Below, piece after piece: positions 34,710-43,604 of a stretch of 63,456 nucleotides of DNA (its first letter is position 1; every line of letters begins with the position of its first letter). This DNA is from Lachnospiraceae bacterium UBA7060 (GTDB lineage Bacteria > Bacillota > Clostridia > Lachnospirales > Lachnospiraceae). Position numbers and translations under genes: made by a program. The DNA is taken from positions 1 through 63,456 of the forward strand of contig DLAA01000030.1 in the NCBI GenBank assembly GCA_002493835.1, read 5' to 3'. The notes below the pieces were generated by a model. It ran no database searches. It worked only from the letters and a program-made list of their open reading frames with translations, and was not told the DNA's origin.

Positions 34710-35727
34710 TAAATATAAAAACAAAAACTTTATGTATCTTACCAACTATATCAACAGTTGTATCTCTTACGAAGATTATGCATTAACTCCTGATGAACTG
34801 GAAAGACAATTGGCCGGCACGTCCCAGAGTACCTTCGAAGAATTTATTCAGGCAGTTCTTAACAGATCGGATTCAAAAACAAACTACAATGCATCGCTTC
34901 TATATGCAGATCATGAGAAAATGCGGCCATTGAGAATGGTACACGTTCCTGTAAGAGCAACGATAGCCGAAAAGGCCTGGCTTTACTATGTACTGCAAAA
35001 TAGTAAAGCCGATTTATTTCTCCATTCAGGACTGAAGGAACGTCTATTGGCGTCTTTATCAAATGACATGAATTTTGCAGAGTATCCTCTCCAGCCAGAT
35101 TACATAGATATCCGTGAATTTTCCAAAGATAATCATCTGGACATTACACTTGACCTAATCAAACGTTTTAAGACCATTGTGGAGGCAATTAAACAGCACA
35201 GACAGCTTACCGTGACCAATAACAGCTATTCCGGACAGATCTATTCTGACCAAATTGTTTACCCCTATAAACTGGAATATTCATCCCAATTTGATTCCTT
35301 TTCCTTATCGTGCTACCCACTTGATGCAAAACGTCCAGTAAAAATGAATCTCAACAATATTGTCTCTGTCTCTGTTGGGGATTTTATTGTTGATTATGAA
35401 AATTTTGTTAAGGAGTTTGAAAAGCTGCTTTCTGACACCAAAGTGAAACAGCCGATACAGATTGAAATCATTAATCAAAATGAAGCTTATGACCGCTGTA
35501 CCTACCTGTTTTCTTCCTATGACACCTATTGCTACGACAAGGGCAACGACAAGTTAATTATGAACATATACTATTACCGCTTTCAGAAAGAAGAAATGAT
35601 CCGCAATATTCTTTTTCTTGGACCTTATGTGAAAGTCATATCTCCAACGAATATCATGGACGAAATCGTTACCGCCATCAAAGCAGCCTATAGGCAGTAT
35701 ACGGCTCAGCCGGAAACTCGAGAGTGA
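34696..35727 (+). CDS. WYL domain protein (second of pair)
   Basis: A 343-residue protein whose ATG lies 14 bases inside the end of the previous gene, so translation is probably coupled. The middle contains a WYL-like Sm-fold (IYSDQIVYPYKLEYSSQFDSFSLSCYPLDAKRP in part, then MNLNNIVSVSVGDF) and the end a WCX-like tail (ILFLGPYVKVISPTNIMDEIVTAI). No clear helix-turn-helix is seen at the N-terminus, so it may act with the first protein, as PafB and PafC do (analogy). It ends four bases before the -35 box of the SRP RNA gene. Confidence 0.75.
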   Translation: MELFNKYKNKNFMYLTNYINSCISYEDYALTPDELERQLAGTSQSTFEEFIQAVLNRSDSKTNYNASLLYADHEKMRPLRMVHVPVRATIAEKAWLYYVLQNSKADLFLHSGLKERLLASLSNDMNFAEYPLQPDYIDIREFSKDNHLDITLDLIKRFKTIVEAIKQHRQLTVTNNSYSGQIYSDQIVYPYKLEYSSQFDSFSLSCYPLDAKRPVKMNLNNIVSVSVGDFIVDYENFVKEFEKLLSDTKVKQPIQIEIINQNEAYDRCTYLFSSYDTYCYDKGNDKLIMNIYYYRFQKEEMIRNILFLGPYVKVISPTNIMDEIVTAIKAAYRQYTAQPETRE

Positions 35728-35730
35728 CAG

Positions 35731-35759
35731 TTGACAGGCGTACAAAAAAACAGTATACT
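35731..35759 (+). promoter_or_regulatory. Promoter of SRP RNA
   Basis: A perfect TTGACA (35731-35736), a 17-base spacer and TATACT (35754-35759), about six bases before the RNA's 5' end. This is the strongest promoter by eye in the window. Confidence 0.92.
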
Positions 35760-35763
35760 TATA

Positions 35764-36032
35764 GAACCGTGCAGCCGGGGCGTTAGCGGTGCCCTGTACC
35801 CACAATCCGCTCCAGTGGGGGTGATGCTTTATCGAGGGCTTTTGTCTGTATAGCTGCCCTTTATAAGTGGCGTTGAAGTTTGGGTCTTACGCAATGAGAA
35901 TCCATGAACCGTGTCAGGGTGGGAACACAGCAGCACTAAGTGGAACCTTTCATGTGCCGTGAGGGTGCCTGGCGGAGTTAACTGTAAAGGTAACGTATAT
36001 GGGCCGGGTTCGACATAAAGCGCACGGTTTTG
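35764..36032 (+). ncRNA. ffs: Signal recognition particle RNA, large Alu-containing type
   Basis: About 269 bases. The ends pair (AAACCGTGC-type 5' end with GCGCACGGTTT at 36020-36030). The S domain is visible at about 35910-35952, with CCGTGTCAGGGTGGGAAC followed by ACAGCAGCACTAAGTGGAAC, the Ffh-binding stem with its GGAA-type loop and conserved AGCAG/CTAAGTGGA. The 5' portion GCAGCCGGGGCGTTAGCGG can form the Alu domain seen in Bacillus and Clostridia. A T-rich stretch follows the final stem. In Bacillus the SRP RNA lies between tadA and dnaX; here it is separated from tadA by the 26-kb island. Confidence 0.93.
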
Positions 36033-36093
36033 AATTTTTATATCACGAAATCTAATCGTCGAATTATCTCAAATATTCTGGATTGGAAATCAT

Positions 36094-37032
36094 ATGACTG
36101 CAGATCAGATTACTTATGAAAATCCCATGTGGCCGTCACTTACAGACTGTTCGCTCTGTCCCAGACAATGCCACGTCAACCGAAATGCCGGAGAAACCGG
36201 TTACTGCGGGCAGACCGCAAAGATCATGGCGGCGAGAGCCGCTCTTCACTTTTGGGAAGAACCATGTCTGTCCGGTACGAACGGTTCCGGCACTGTTTTT
36301 TTCAGCGGATGCAGCCTGCGCTGTGTATACTGTCAGAATCTCGAAATTGCCCAGAAAGCTGCAGGCCGGGAGATCACACCAGCCCGTCTGTCTGATATTT
36401 TTCTGGAACTGCAGGATAAACAGGCACACAATATCAATCTCGTCACACCGACCCACTTTATTCCCCAAATTATAACCGCTCTTGAGACAGCAAAAGGACG
36501 AGGACTATCCATCCCCGTCGTCTACAATACATCCTCCTACGAAAAGACGGAAAGCCTCCGCCTTCTGGAAGGACTTATCGATATTTATCTGCCTGATTTG
36601 AAATACTTCGATCCTGTTTTGAGCGAGCGTTATTCTCATGCGCCCGATTATTTCAAAGCTGCCTCTTCGGCTATAGCTGAGATGGTACGTCAAGTAGGTA
36701 CACCCGTCTTTGCAGACGGAGAAGATTCCCTGATGAAAAAGGGAGTGATCGTCCGCCACCTGCTTTTACCTGACTGTGAGAAAGACAGCCGAAAGATTTT
36801 ACGATATCTTCACAGCACTTATAAAAATGACGTATATGTCAGTATTATGAACCAATATACGCCCCTTTCACAGGCTGCCGGCATACCTTCACTGAACCGT
36901 CGAATCTCCGACGAGGAATACGAACGGATTATAGATTATGCCATCCACATCGGCATCGAAAATGGCTTTATTCAAGAAGGAGACACCGCTTCGGAAAGTT
37001 TTATTCCCTCCTTTGACTATGAGGGCATCTAA
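36094..37032 (+). CDS. Radical SAM protein, PFL-activase-like (PflX type)
   Basis: A 312-residue protein. An N-terminal four-cysteine cluster motif (C19, C22, C26, C38 in DCSLCPRQCHVNRNAGETGYC, split here) precedes the canonical radical SAM motif SGCSLRCVYCQN (C73, C77, C80). LVTPTHFIPQI and VYNTSSYEKTESLRLLEG ... IYLPDLKY are typical of PflX/AmmeMemoRadiSam-like proteins related to pyruvate formate-lyase activases. The target is not known for this family. It stands alone on the plus strand, tail to tail with the next gene with only two bases between the stops. The ribosome site is weak (GGAAATC). Confidence 0.82.
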   Translation: MTADQITYENPMWPSLTDCSLCPRQCHVNRNAGETGYCGQTAKIMAARAALHFWEEPCLSGTNGSGTVFFSGCSLRCVYCQNLEIAQKAAGREITPARLSDIFLELQDKQAHNINLVTPTHFIPQIITALETAKGRGLSIPVVYNTSSYEKTESLRLLEGLIDIYLPDLKYFDPVLSERYSHAPDYFKAASSAIAEMVRQVGTPVFADGEDSLMKKGVIVRHLLLPDCEKDSRKILRYLHSTYKNDVYVSIMNQYTPLSQAAGIPSLNRRISDEEYERIIDYAIHIGIENGFIQEGDTASESFIPSFDYEGI

Positions 37033-37034
37033 AC

Positions 37035-38018
37035 CTACAACTCCACTTTTCTCAAATAATACCCAAACTCGCCCGCCTTCGGCTTTCCGCTCGCACATTC
37101 AAATGCCTCGAAGCCAAACATGAGTGCCACCATTTTTTCTCTCTCATAATAGACTCCCGGCACGCCCAGATAGTATTCCCTCTCTTTTCCAAGAATCACA
37201 TGGCGGTAATTGTAAAAGCCATGCAGAAGAAAACTGTTATTTACAAGATACTGGTATTTGGATGGAAAAATGATAAAGTCTTTCGGCGTCAGCTTCACGT
37301 AAATCCGCTCATCATCATATGGGTGAATATTATCGTAAGTGTCCAAAATCTGTTCCCACTTGTCTTCCTTCAAGCCTCCCATGGCAAAGTCATCTGCCAT
37401 AAGTGGTTTCTGCTTTTCCATCCCCACGATAGGCAGAGCCGGAGTCCTCTCTGTAACGTTCCAATCTTGTTCAGATATAGTCTTTCGCTCCTGCCTCTGT
37501 ACTGAAATATGTTCTATCCTGTCAGGCCGTTCTCTCTTCGTCATTTCTTTCTCAGGTTTTTTTTGTTTTGGCATTTCTGCTGCAACAGCCGAAATTACCT
37601 CTGACGGCGGGTTGGGTTCAGCCGGCGTAACAGGTATTTCCTCTTCTGCCTTTTCCTGAATCTGCTCTTCATCTGCTGATTTCTTCTGCAAAACCCGCTT
37701 TTCTACAGTCTTGCTCTCCCCTTCCACCAAATAGCCGCCCGGAAGCACAATCTGCAGCCTCACCTGCTCCAAAGAATCCTGTTCCTGCTTTTCCCATTGT
37801 CCGCTGCCTTCCCGCAATGTGATTTCGTCCGCCTCTTTCCAGTCCGTTCCACTATAGTAGCGCACCGGAAACTTTCCCTCTATAGAGCGGGGCACATTTT
37901 TTACAGCCAAAGAAAGGTTTCCCACCTTGTCCCGTTTCTCTACTCTGAGGAATCCCGCGTTCCCCAAACGGTTCCCATCCTTATACAGCCCCATATATAC
38001 AATTTCTTTCCGATACAT
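37035..38018 (-). CDS. DUF6128 family protein
   Basis: A 327-residue protein with three parts: an N-terminal beta-rich domain of about 110 residues, a charged low-complexity linker (about 110-200, rich in Glu, Lys and Pro) and a conserved C-terminal domain (KYQYLVNNSFLLHGFYNYRH ... YYLGVPGVYYEREKMVALMFGF). The last matches my memory of DUF6128, found mainly in Lachnospiraceae. Function is unknown. No signal peptide or membrane segment. GAGGG lies eight bases upstream of the ATG. Confidence 0.55.
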   Translation of the reverse strand: MYRKEIVYMGLYKDGNRLGNAGFLRVEKRDKVGNLSLAVKNVPRSIEGKFPVRYYSGTDWKEADEITLREGSGQWEKQEQDSLEQVRLQIVLPGGYLVEGESKTVEKRVLQKKSADEEQIQEKAEEEIPVTPAEPNPPSEVISAVAAEMPKQKKPEKEMTKRERPDRIEHISVQRQERKTISEQDWNVTERTPALPIVGMEKQKPLMADDFAMGGLKEDKWEQILDTYDNIHPYDDERIYVKLTPKDFIIFPSKYQYLVNNSFLLHGFYNYRHVILGKEREYYLGVPGVYYEREKMVALMFGFEAFECASGKPKAGEFGYYLRKVEL

Positions 38019-38202
38019 AGCGATACCCTCATCTCCTCATACACTTTGTAAGACATCCTGCATTGTGAGGTCTCTGCATAGCACCCTCGCTATAAGCAAT
38101 TCTCACACGTTTCCCATACACATATATATGCATGTTCATCCTGTAATAGAACTGTATATTTCAAATACTATGGCTTACGGTCTCGCAATTTCCTAACGAA
38201 TG

Positions 38203-38229
38203 GAAAAAGCCGGACAAAATTTGCCCAGC
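38203..38229 (-). terminator. Terminator of CdaR-type regulator gene
   Basis: On the minus strand, GCTGGGCAAA pairs with TTTGTCCGGC using two G-U pairs, followed by TTTTT. It lies about 50 bases after the stop. A copy of the short TCGCAATTTCCTAA motif follows at 38183-38201. Confidence 0.7.
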
Positions 38230-38276
38230 TCTTATGCTACAATAAATTCAACTCGCAGTCACGTATTCCCAGTCGT

Positions 38277-39365
38277 CTAAAAGTCCAAGGAATCCAGGTA
38301 GTGCATATAGCTTACCACCATCAAGGCGATCTTAAAGGTCAGCGCATCATCAAACACACGGATATCCAATCCCGTACTCTTCTGCAGCTTTTCAATTCGG
38401 TACACCAGTGTATTGCGGTGTACAAAAAGCTGTCTGGATGTCTCCGACACATTCAGATTATTCTCAAAGAATTTATTAATTGTTGTCAGGGTCTCCTCAT
38501 CCAGCTCCGCCGGCACGTTTGACCCAAAAATTTCATCAATAAACAGCCTGCACAAATTGATTGGCAGCTGATAAATCAGACGGCCGATACCCAGCGTATT
38601 GTATGCTGTCACCTTTTTCTCTGCATAGAATATTTTACCTACATCGAGGGCCATCTTGGCTTCCTTGTAAGACTTTGATACCTCTTTAAGCTCCCCAACG
38701 ATTCTCCCGTAGGCCACACGCACATTGAGCATGGCTTCCATATTCATCATGTCCGCAATCGTATTGGCAATCTGCTCCAATCTCTCATAACCATCTTCGG
38801 GGGCAAGTGCTTTGATCAAAATTACATTGCTCTCATCCACTGCTGTAATATAGTCACCGATCTGGGAAGAAAACATACCGTTCAAAAACTCCATAACGGC
38901 GCTGTCCTTCTCTTTTTCGGTCTCAACCAAAAATACCGCGCGCGGAATAGCCGCTTCAATGTGCAGTTTCTTCGCACGATTGTAGATATCTACTAAGAGC
39001 ATATTATCCAACAGAAGATTTTGGAAAAAATTGTTGCGGTCATACCGCTCTTTGTAAGCAACGATCAAATGCTGCAACTGACTGACGGCAATTCTGCCGA
39101 TCATGTAAGTATCCTCATTTTTACCTTTAGCATCCAGAATAAACAGCACAGCGTCCTCATCCAAAACCTTAAGCAGATGGTGCATGCCTATCACCTGACT
39201 ATCCGCAGGTGAATCCACAAAGCCGGAGATCATTTTCTGGGAAATCTCATCTGTCTCAAAAGTTGCCGCGACCTCCTTTCCCTCCAGATCCCACACTGCA
39301 AGATCTACCTTGGAAATCGTACTCAGCTCCTCAATACTGGTCTTGATAATCTGACTTGAAATCAT
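38277..39365 (-). CDS. CdaR/PucR-type sugar-diacid transcriptional regulator
   Basis: I chose the ATG at 39365, with GGAG six bases upstream, rather than the open frame to 39476. The 362-residue protein has an N-terminal sensor part (MISSQIIKTSIEELSTISKVDLAVWDLEGKEV), a GGDEF-like middle region (about 130-260) and a C-terminal PucR-type helix-turn-helix (FFENNLNVSETSRQLFVHRNTLVYRIEKLQ). Relatives respond to sugar acids or other metabolites. It lies directly downstream of the ugpC/msmX ATPase gene (120-base gap) on the same strand; whether it regulates that gene is not shown. Confidence 0.78.
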   Translation of the reverse strand: MISSQIIKTSIEELSTISKVDLAVWDLEGKEVAATFETDEISQKMISGFVDSPADSQVIGMHHLLKVLDEDAVLFILDAKGKNEDTYMIGRIAVSQLQHLIVAYKERYDRNNFFQNLLLDNMLLVDIYNRAKKLHIEAAIPRAVFLVETEKEKDSAVMEFLNGMFSSQIGDYITAVDESNVILIKALAPEDGYERLEQIANTIADMMNMEAMLNVRVAYGRIVGELKEVSKSYKEAKMALDVGKIFYAEKKVTAYNTLGIGRLIYQLPINLCRLFIDEIFGSNVPAELDEETLTTINKFFENNLNVSETSRQLFVHRNTLVYRIEKLQKSTGLDIRVFDDALTFKIALMVVSYMHYLDSLDF

Positions 39366-39485
39366 AATAATCTCCATTCCGAAGCGTTTACGCGACAAAA
39401 AACACTGCTCATTGCCAACGTGTGCCCACCGGGCACACTGTAAAATAAGAGGGATGCTTTGCACCCCTCCTCGCAATCATTTCTA

Positions 39486-40595
39486 CTAGTTAGTGATAGT
39501 CTGCTCTGTCTCTTTGTCGAATACGTGGATTTTTTCAACATCGAAAGCAAACTTAACTGTATCGCCAGGTCTTGCCGTGGTACGAGAATCCACTCTCGCG
39601 GTAATCGGGAACTCAGCAAGATCAAAATACAAATAAACTTCTGCGCCAAGCAGCTCGTAAACCTTAATGGTAGATTCAAATACACACTTAGAATTCTCAA
39701 CGTATGCTCCAGAATCATATACATCCTCAGGACGGATACCAAAGGTAACAGTCTTGCCTGCATAACCGCCATCAATCAATTTCTTAGACTTATCAGCCGG
39801 CAGCGGAATACTCTTGCCTGCAACCTTCAAGCTTGCTTCTGAACCCTTTACCTCAACAACAGCATCGAGGAAATTCATCTGGGGTGATCCCATAAAGCCT
39901 GCTACAAACAGATTCTGAGGCTTCTGATATAAGTTCTGAGGAGTATCAACCTGCTGAACCACACCGTCCTTCATAACGACGATTCTGGTACCAAGGGTCA
40001 TAGCCTCTGTCTGGTCATGTGTTACATAGATGATAGTGGTGCCCAGTCTCTGATGCAGTTTGGAAATCTCTACACGCATCTGTACACGAAGCTTTGCATC
40101 CAAGTTAGACAGCGGCTCATCCATCAGGAATACCTTAGGATTACGAACGATTGCACGGCCCATAGCCACACGCTGTCTCTGACCACCGGAAAGAGCCTTC
40201 GGCTTACGATCAAGGAGAGCTGTCAAATCAAGTATCTTTGCCGCTTCTTTTACCATTTTGTCAATTTCATCCTTCGGAACCTTTCTCAACTTCAGTCCGA
40301 ATGCCATGTTATCGTAAACTGACATATGAGGATAAAGAGCGTAGTTCTGGAATACCATTGCAATATCTCTGTCTTTAGGCTCTACATCATTAACTACTCT
40401 GTCACCAATCTTTAACTCTCCGGAAGTAATATCCTCCAAACCTGCGATCATACGAAGTGTGGTGGACTTACCACAACCTGAAGGACCTACGAAAATAATA
40501 AACTCCTGATCTGCGATCTCAAGATTGAAGTCCTTTACTGCCTCGAATCCGTTGGGGTATTTCTTGCATACGTTCTTTAATGATAAACTTGCCAT
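39486..40595 (-). CDS. ugpC: Sugar ABC transporter ATPase, UgpC/MsmX type
   Basis: A 369-residue ABC ATPase: Walker A GPSGCGKST, signature LSGGQRQRVAMGRA, Walker B VFLMDEPLSNLDA, H-loop YVTHDQTEAMTL, and the C-terminal TOBE/OB domains (GIRPEDVYDSGAYVENS) typical of MalK/UgpC/MsmX. AGGAGG precedes the ATG. In Firmicutes one such ATPase energises several CUT1 sugar importers that lack their own. The CUT1 operon at 44-48 kb has no ATPase gene, so this protein is the likely partner (inference). Confidence 0.9.
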   Translation of the reverse strand: MASLSLKNVCKKYPNGFEAVKDFNLEIADQEFIIFVGPSGCGKSTTLRMIAGLEDITSGELKIGDRVVNDVEPKDRDIAMVFQNYALYPHMSVYDNMAFGLKLRKVPKDEIDKMVKEAAKILDLTALLDRKPKALSGGQRQRVAMGRAIVRNPKVFLMDEPLSNLDAKLRVQMRVEISKLHQRLGTTIIYVTHDQTEAMTLGTRIVVMKDGVVQQVDTPQNLYQKPQNLFVAGFMGSPQMNFLDAVVEVKGSEASLKVAGKSIPLPADKSKKLIDGGYAGKTVTFGIRPEDVYDSGAYVENSKCVFESTIKVYELLGAEVYLYFDLAEFPITARVDSRTTARPGDTVKFAFDVEKIHVFDKETEQTITN

Positions 40596-40876
40596 GACTG
40601 CCTCCTAATTTAATTTTTATTTTGTTTTGAAAAAATATTTTGAAGAAAAACTTTTAAAGGAAAGCCCTTCCTCTGTTGATTAATTCTGTAGACTAGTATA
40701 GCGAAATTTTATGCCCTTTACTATACCACTATTCCACAAAGATTTTTGCTTCGATTGTAGAAAATGGCTTACTTTGTCTACGTTTTTTTAGGCTTCACGG
40801 CAAAGTGCCTAAGAAAGAGTTGTTTTCATGTACATGTTGCCTAAACCCCATGCGGCTATATTCTAAACTAGCCCTT
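40596..40876. other. Intergenic region between copA and ugpC
   Basis: About 280 AT-rich bases with no gene. On the minus strand two -10-like sequences (TATAGT and CTATACTAG) lie about 90-120 bases before ugpC, so its promoter is probably here. A short hairpin GGCTA/TAGCC follows the copA stop and a TTAGGC...GCCTAA imperfect repeat is centred near 40795; neither has a terminator-like T-run on the coding strand. Confidence 0.4.
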
Positions 40877-41092
40877 TTATGCCGTCCTGCATCCCTTCAC
40901 TTCGTATCCTGCTTCCGCAACGGCCTGGCATAGCGCCTCATCGGCCACTTCATTATCCATGGTTACACTGGCCTGTTTATCCTCCAAGCTGACTGACACA
41001 GCAGTTACGCCTTCAATCCCCTCCAAAGCCTTCTGCACATGTGCCTGGCATTTTGCACACATCATTCCCTCCACATCCAATACCTTTACCAT
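40877..41092 (-). CDS. copZ: Possible free copper chaperone CopZ from internal in-frame start
   Basis: Within copA, an in-frame ATG at 41092 follows AAAGGAGA with nine bases from GGAG to the ATG, a ribosome site as good as any in the window. Translation from it would give a 71-residue protein (MVKVLDVEGMMCAKCQAHVQ...) of exactly CopZ length and fold, with the copper-binding MxCxxC. The sequence thus permits both a CopA-CopZ fusion and free CopZ. It could instead be the remnant of a recent gene fusion, with the site no longer used. Confidence 0.5.
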   Translation of the reverse strand: MVKVLDVEGMMCAKCQAHVQKALEGIEGVTAVSVSLEDKQASVTMDNEVADEALCQAVAEAGYEVKGCRTA

Positions 41093-43444
41093 ATTCTCTT
41101 TCTCCTTTCTTTTTTCTTTTTTCTTTATCCCCTTAAAGCCGTCAATCCAATCCGGCATAGGAACCTCATGTCCTCTTCTGTCCCTGTCAGCATTCCCCAC
41201 ACGGAAGAAATTCAGCCGCAGTGCGTTGGTAACCACGCAAAAACTGGAAAGACTCATGGCCGCCGCCGCAAACATGGGGTTTAACGAGAGCCCCATCAGC
41301 GGAACAAGAACGCCCGCCGCAACTGGAATACCAATGCAATTATAAAAGAATGCCCAGAATAAATTTTCATGGATGTTCTTGAGCACTTGTCTGGAAAGCC
41401 TGACGGCCGCGGAAACATCTGTCAACTTTGACTTGACCAAAACAATATCCGCCGCATCCAGGGCCACATCCGCCCCAGCGCCTATGGCGATACCCACGTC
41501 CGCTCTTGTGAGGGCGGGCGCATCGTTGATGCCGTCCCCCACCATGGCCACTTTGCCACTCTCTGAAAGGCGGCGGATTACTGCTTCCTTGTCACCTGGC
41601 AGGACATCTGCCACAACGGCGTCTATGCCCACCTGGGTACGGATGGCTTCGGCCGTGCGATGATTGTCACCAGTGAGCATAACAACATGGATACCCATAC
41701 CTTTAAGTTCAGCTACCGCCTGCGCGCTGTCGGGCTTCACGACATCTGCCACAGCAATCATACCCAAAAGTCTTCCATCTAATGTAAAATAAAGAGGCGT
41801 CTTCCCCGCTTCAGCCATTTTCTCTCCCAGTCTCAAAAACTCCTCCGTCATCAGCCCCTTCTCTTCCAACAGAGCGGTCTTCCCTCCTATTGCCGGGCCC
41901 GCTTCAAGCATTCCCTCCACACCCCATCCCGGGAGAGCCTTAAAGTCTGTCACCTCATCCAGTGATATGCCATTTTGCTCTGCCTGCTCGCAGATTGCTC
42001 TGGCGAGAGGATGCTCGCTTCTCTTCTCAAGGGATGCCGCCGTCCGCAGCAGTTCTTCCTCCCCTTTTCCCTGCACCGGGCAAATATCTGTGACTTGAGG
42101 CTTTCCCTCTGTCACTGTCCCCGTCTTATCCAGGACAACAAAATTCACCCGTCCCGTCTGTTCCAGCGCCGTTGCATTCTTAAAAAGAATGCCCCGGCCC
42201 GCACCCACTCCGTTACCTACCATAATAGCTACAGGCGTAGCCAGTCCAAGAGAACAGGGACAGCTGATCACCAACACACTGATGGCGTAGGAGAGAGCTT
42301 TGCCAATACCCGCTCCCGCAAACAACCAAACCGCTCCCGTAATCAGGGCAAGAGTAATCACCACCGGAACGAAAACACCGGATACCCGGTCTGCAATCTT
42401 GGCTATAGGAGCTTTTGTTGCCACCGCATTCTCCACCATGTCGATGATTTGACGCAGCGTGGTATCATTGCCCACGCGGGTAGCACGACAAGTGAGTGCG
42501 CCATTCTGGTTTAAAGTGGCCGCACTTACCGTATCTCCCACACCCTTGTCCACAGGAAGGCTTTCACCCGTGAGGGCCGCCTCATCAATTGCACTTTCAC
42601 CCTCTATGACCTCTCCGTCCACCGGAATACTCTCCCCCGGTTTCACGATAAAGATATCACCCTCCCTCACCTCATCCGCCGGAATGGTCGCCTCCTCGCC
42701 GTCCCGTATCACATGCGCTGTTTTGGGTGCCAAATCCATCAGGCTCTTTACTGCATTGGTAGTTTTCCCCTTACTGTAAGCCTCCAGCATCTTCCCCACA
42801 GTAATCAGAGTCAAAATCATGGCCGCTGACTCGAAATACATGTCATGAAGACAATGCAGTGCCATTTCCGCATCCCCAGCCCCATAGGCGCCGCCCATGC
42901 GAAACATCACCGCTGCGCTGTACACAAAGGCCGCCGCACTCCCCAGCGCCACCAGTGTGTCCATATTGGGAGCCCGATGCCAAAGCCCCGTAAAACCGCT
43001 TATAAAGAATTTCTGGTTGATCACCATCACAAGTCCTGTCAGCAAAAGCTGATATAAGGCGATAGCCCAGGGATTTCCCGCAATGCCGGCCGGCACAGGC
43101 CAGCCCCACATCAGATGCCCCATGGACACATACATAAGGGGAAGAAGCAGGCAGAGCGAACTGATCAAGCGCTTCTTAAGCTTTGGCGTTTCGTGATCTG
43201 CAAATGCATCCTCTCTCCGTGCCGTCTTCTCCGCTCCCGTCACCGACGCACCGTATCCTGCTTCCTCCACCGCTTTGCAAATAGCTGAAGCCGTAGCCGG
43301 TTCATCATAGGAGGCCACCATATTATTCATAAGTAAGTTAACACTGACTGCATCCACACCCTTGACACCGCGTACTGCCTTCTCCACATGTGCACTGCAG
43401 GCCGCACAAGTCATTCCTGTCACATCAAATTTTTCTGTTTTCAT
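40877..43444 (-). CDS. copA: Copper-exporting P1B-type ATPase with fused C-terminal CopZ domain
   Basis: An 855-residue copper pump from the ATG at 43444 (a TTG at 43456 is also in frame). Order: N-terminal metal-binding domain (GMTCAACS), about eight membrane helices, the ion site CPC in VISCPCSLGLA, the phosphorylation site DKTGTVTEGKP (D439), HP motif SEHPLA and the hinge GDGINDAPAL. After the last helices a basic linker (KKKEKRKEKEN) leads into a second metal-binding domain (VEGMMCAKCQAHVQKAL) of 71 residues that looks like a complete CopZ. Downstream of csoR in one operon. See the internal start entry. Confidence 0.92.
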   Translation of the reverse strand: MKTEKFDVTGMTCAACSAHVEKAVRGVKGVDAVSVNLLMNNMVASYDEPATASAICKAVEEAGYGASVTGAEKTARREDAFADHETPKLKKRLISSLCLLLPLMYVSMGHLMWGWPVPAGIAGNPWAIALYQLLLTGLVMVINQKFFISGFTGLWHRAPNMDTLVALGSAAAFVYSAAVMFRMGGAYGAGDAEMALHCLHDMYFESAAMILTLITVGKMLEAYSKGKTTNAVKSLMDLAPKTAHVIRDGEEATIPADEVREGDIFIVKPGESIPVDGEVIEGESAIDEAALTGESLPVDKGVGDTVSAATLNQNGALTCRATRVGNDTTLRQIIDMVENAVATKAPIAKIADRVSGVFVPVVITLALITGAVWLFAGAGIGKALSYAISVLVISCPCSLGLATPVAIMVGNGVGAGRGILFKNATALEQTGRVNFVVLDKTGTVTEGKPQVTDICPVQGKGEEELLRTAASLEKRSEHPLARAICEQAEQNGISLDEVTDFKALPGWGVEGMLEAGPAIGGKTALLEEKGLMTEEFLRLGEKMAEAGKTPLYFTLDGRLLGMIAVADVVKPDSAQAVAELKGMGIHVVMLTGDNHRTAEAIRTQVGIDAVVADVLPGDKEAVIRRLSESGKVAMVGDGINDAPALTRADVGIAIGAGADVALDAADIVLVKSKLTDVSAAVRLSRQVLKNIHENLFWAFFYNCIGIPVAAGVLVPLMGLSLNPMFAAAAMSLSSFCVVTNALRLNFFRVGNADRDRRGHEVPMPDWIDGFKGIKKKEKRKEKENMVKVLDVEGMMCAKCQAHVQKALEGIEGVTAVSVSLEDKQASVTMDNEVADEALCQAVAEAGYEVKGCRTA

Positions 43445-43549
43445 AATCTGCACCAATCCGCAAATAAAAATGCCTGCATTTTATCCTTTCCTCTTTTTCT
43501 TTCACCCTTATCCCCATTTCTGCGGTGTTTTACATGAAGCTGTGCTTAT

Positions 43550-43600
43550 GATTGAGCACGGCTCATGATTGAGCACAGCTCATGATTGAGCACAGCTCAA
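43550..43600. repeat. Three tandem 17-base palindromic repeats
   Basis: Three adjacent copies of GATTGAGCACAGCTCAT (43550-43566 with one G, 43567-43583, and 43584-43600 ending AA). Each contains a TGAGC-ACA-GCTCA inverted repeat. They lie between the csoR stop and copA, starting four bases after csoR, and could fold into alternative hairpins in the csoR-copA transcript. Confidence 0.9.
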
Positions 43601-43604
43601 TCAC

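Noticed and set aside
43550..43600. CRISPR array from the three tandem 17-mers
   Set aside because: The units are contiguous with no spacers, and no cas gene is present.
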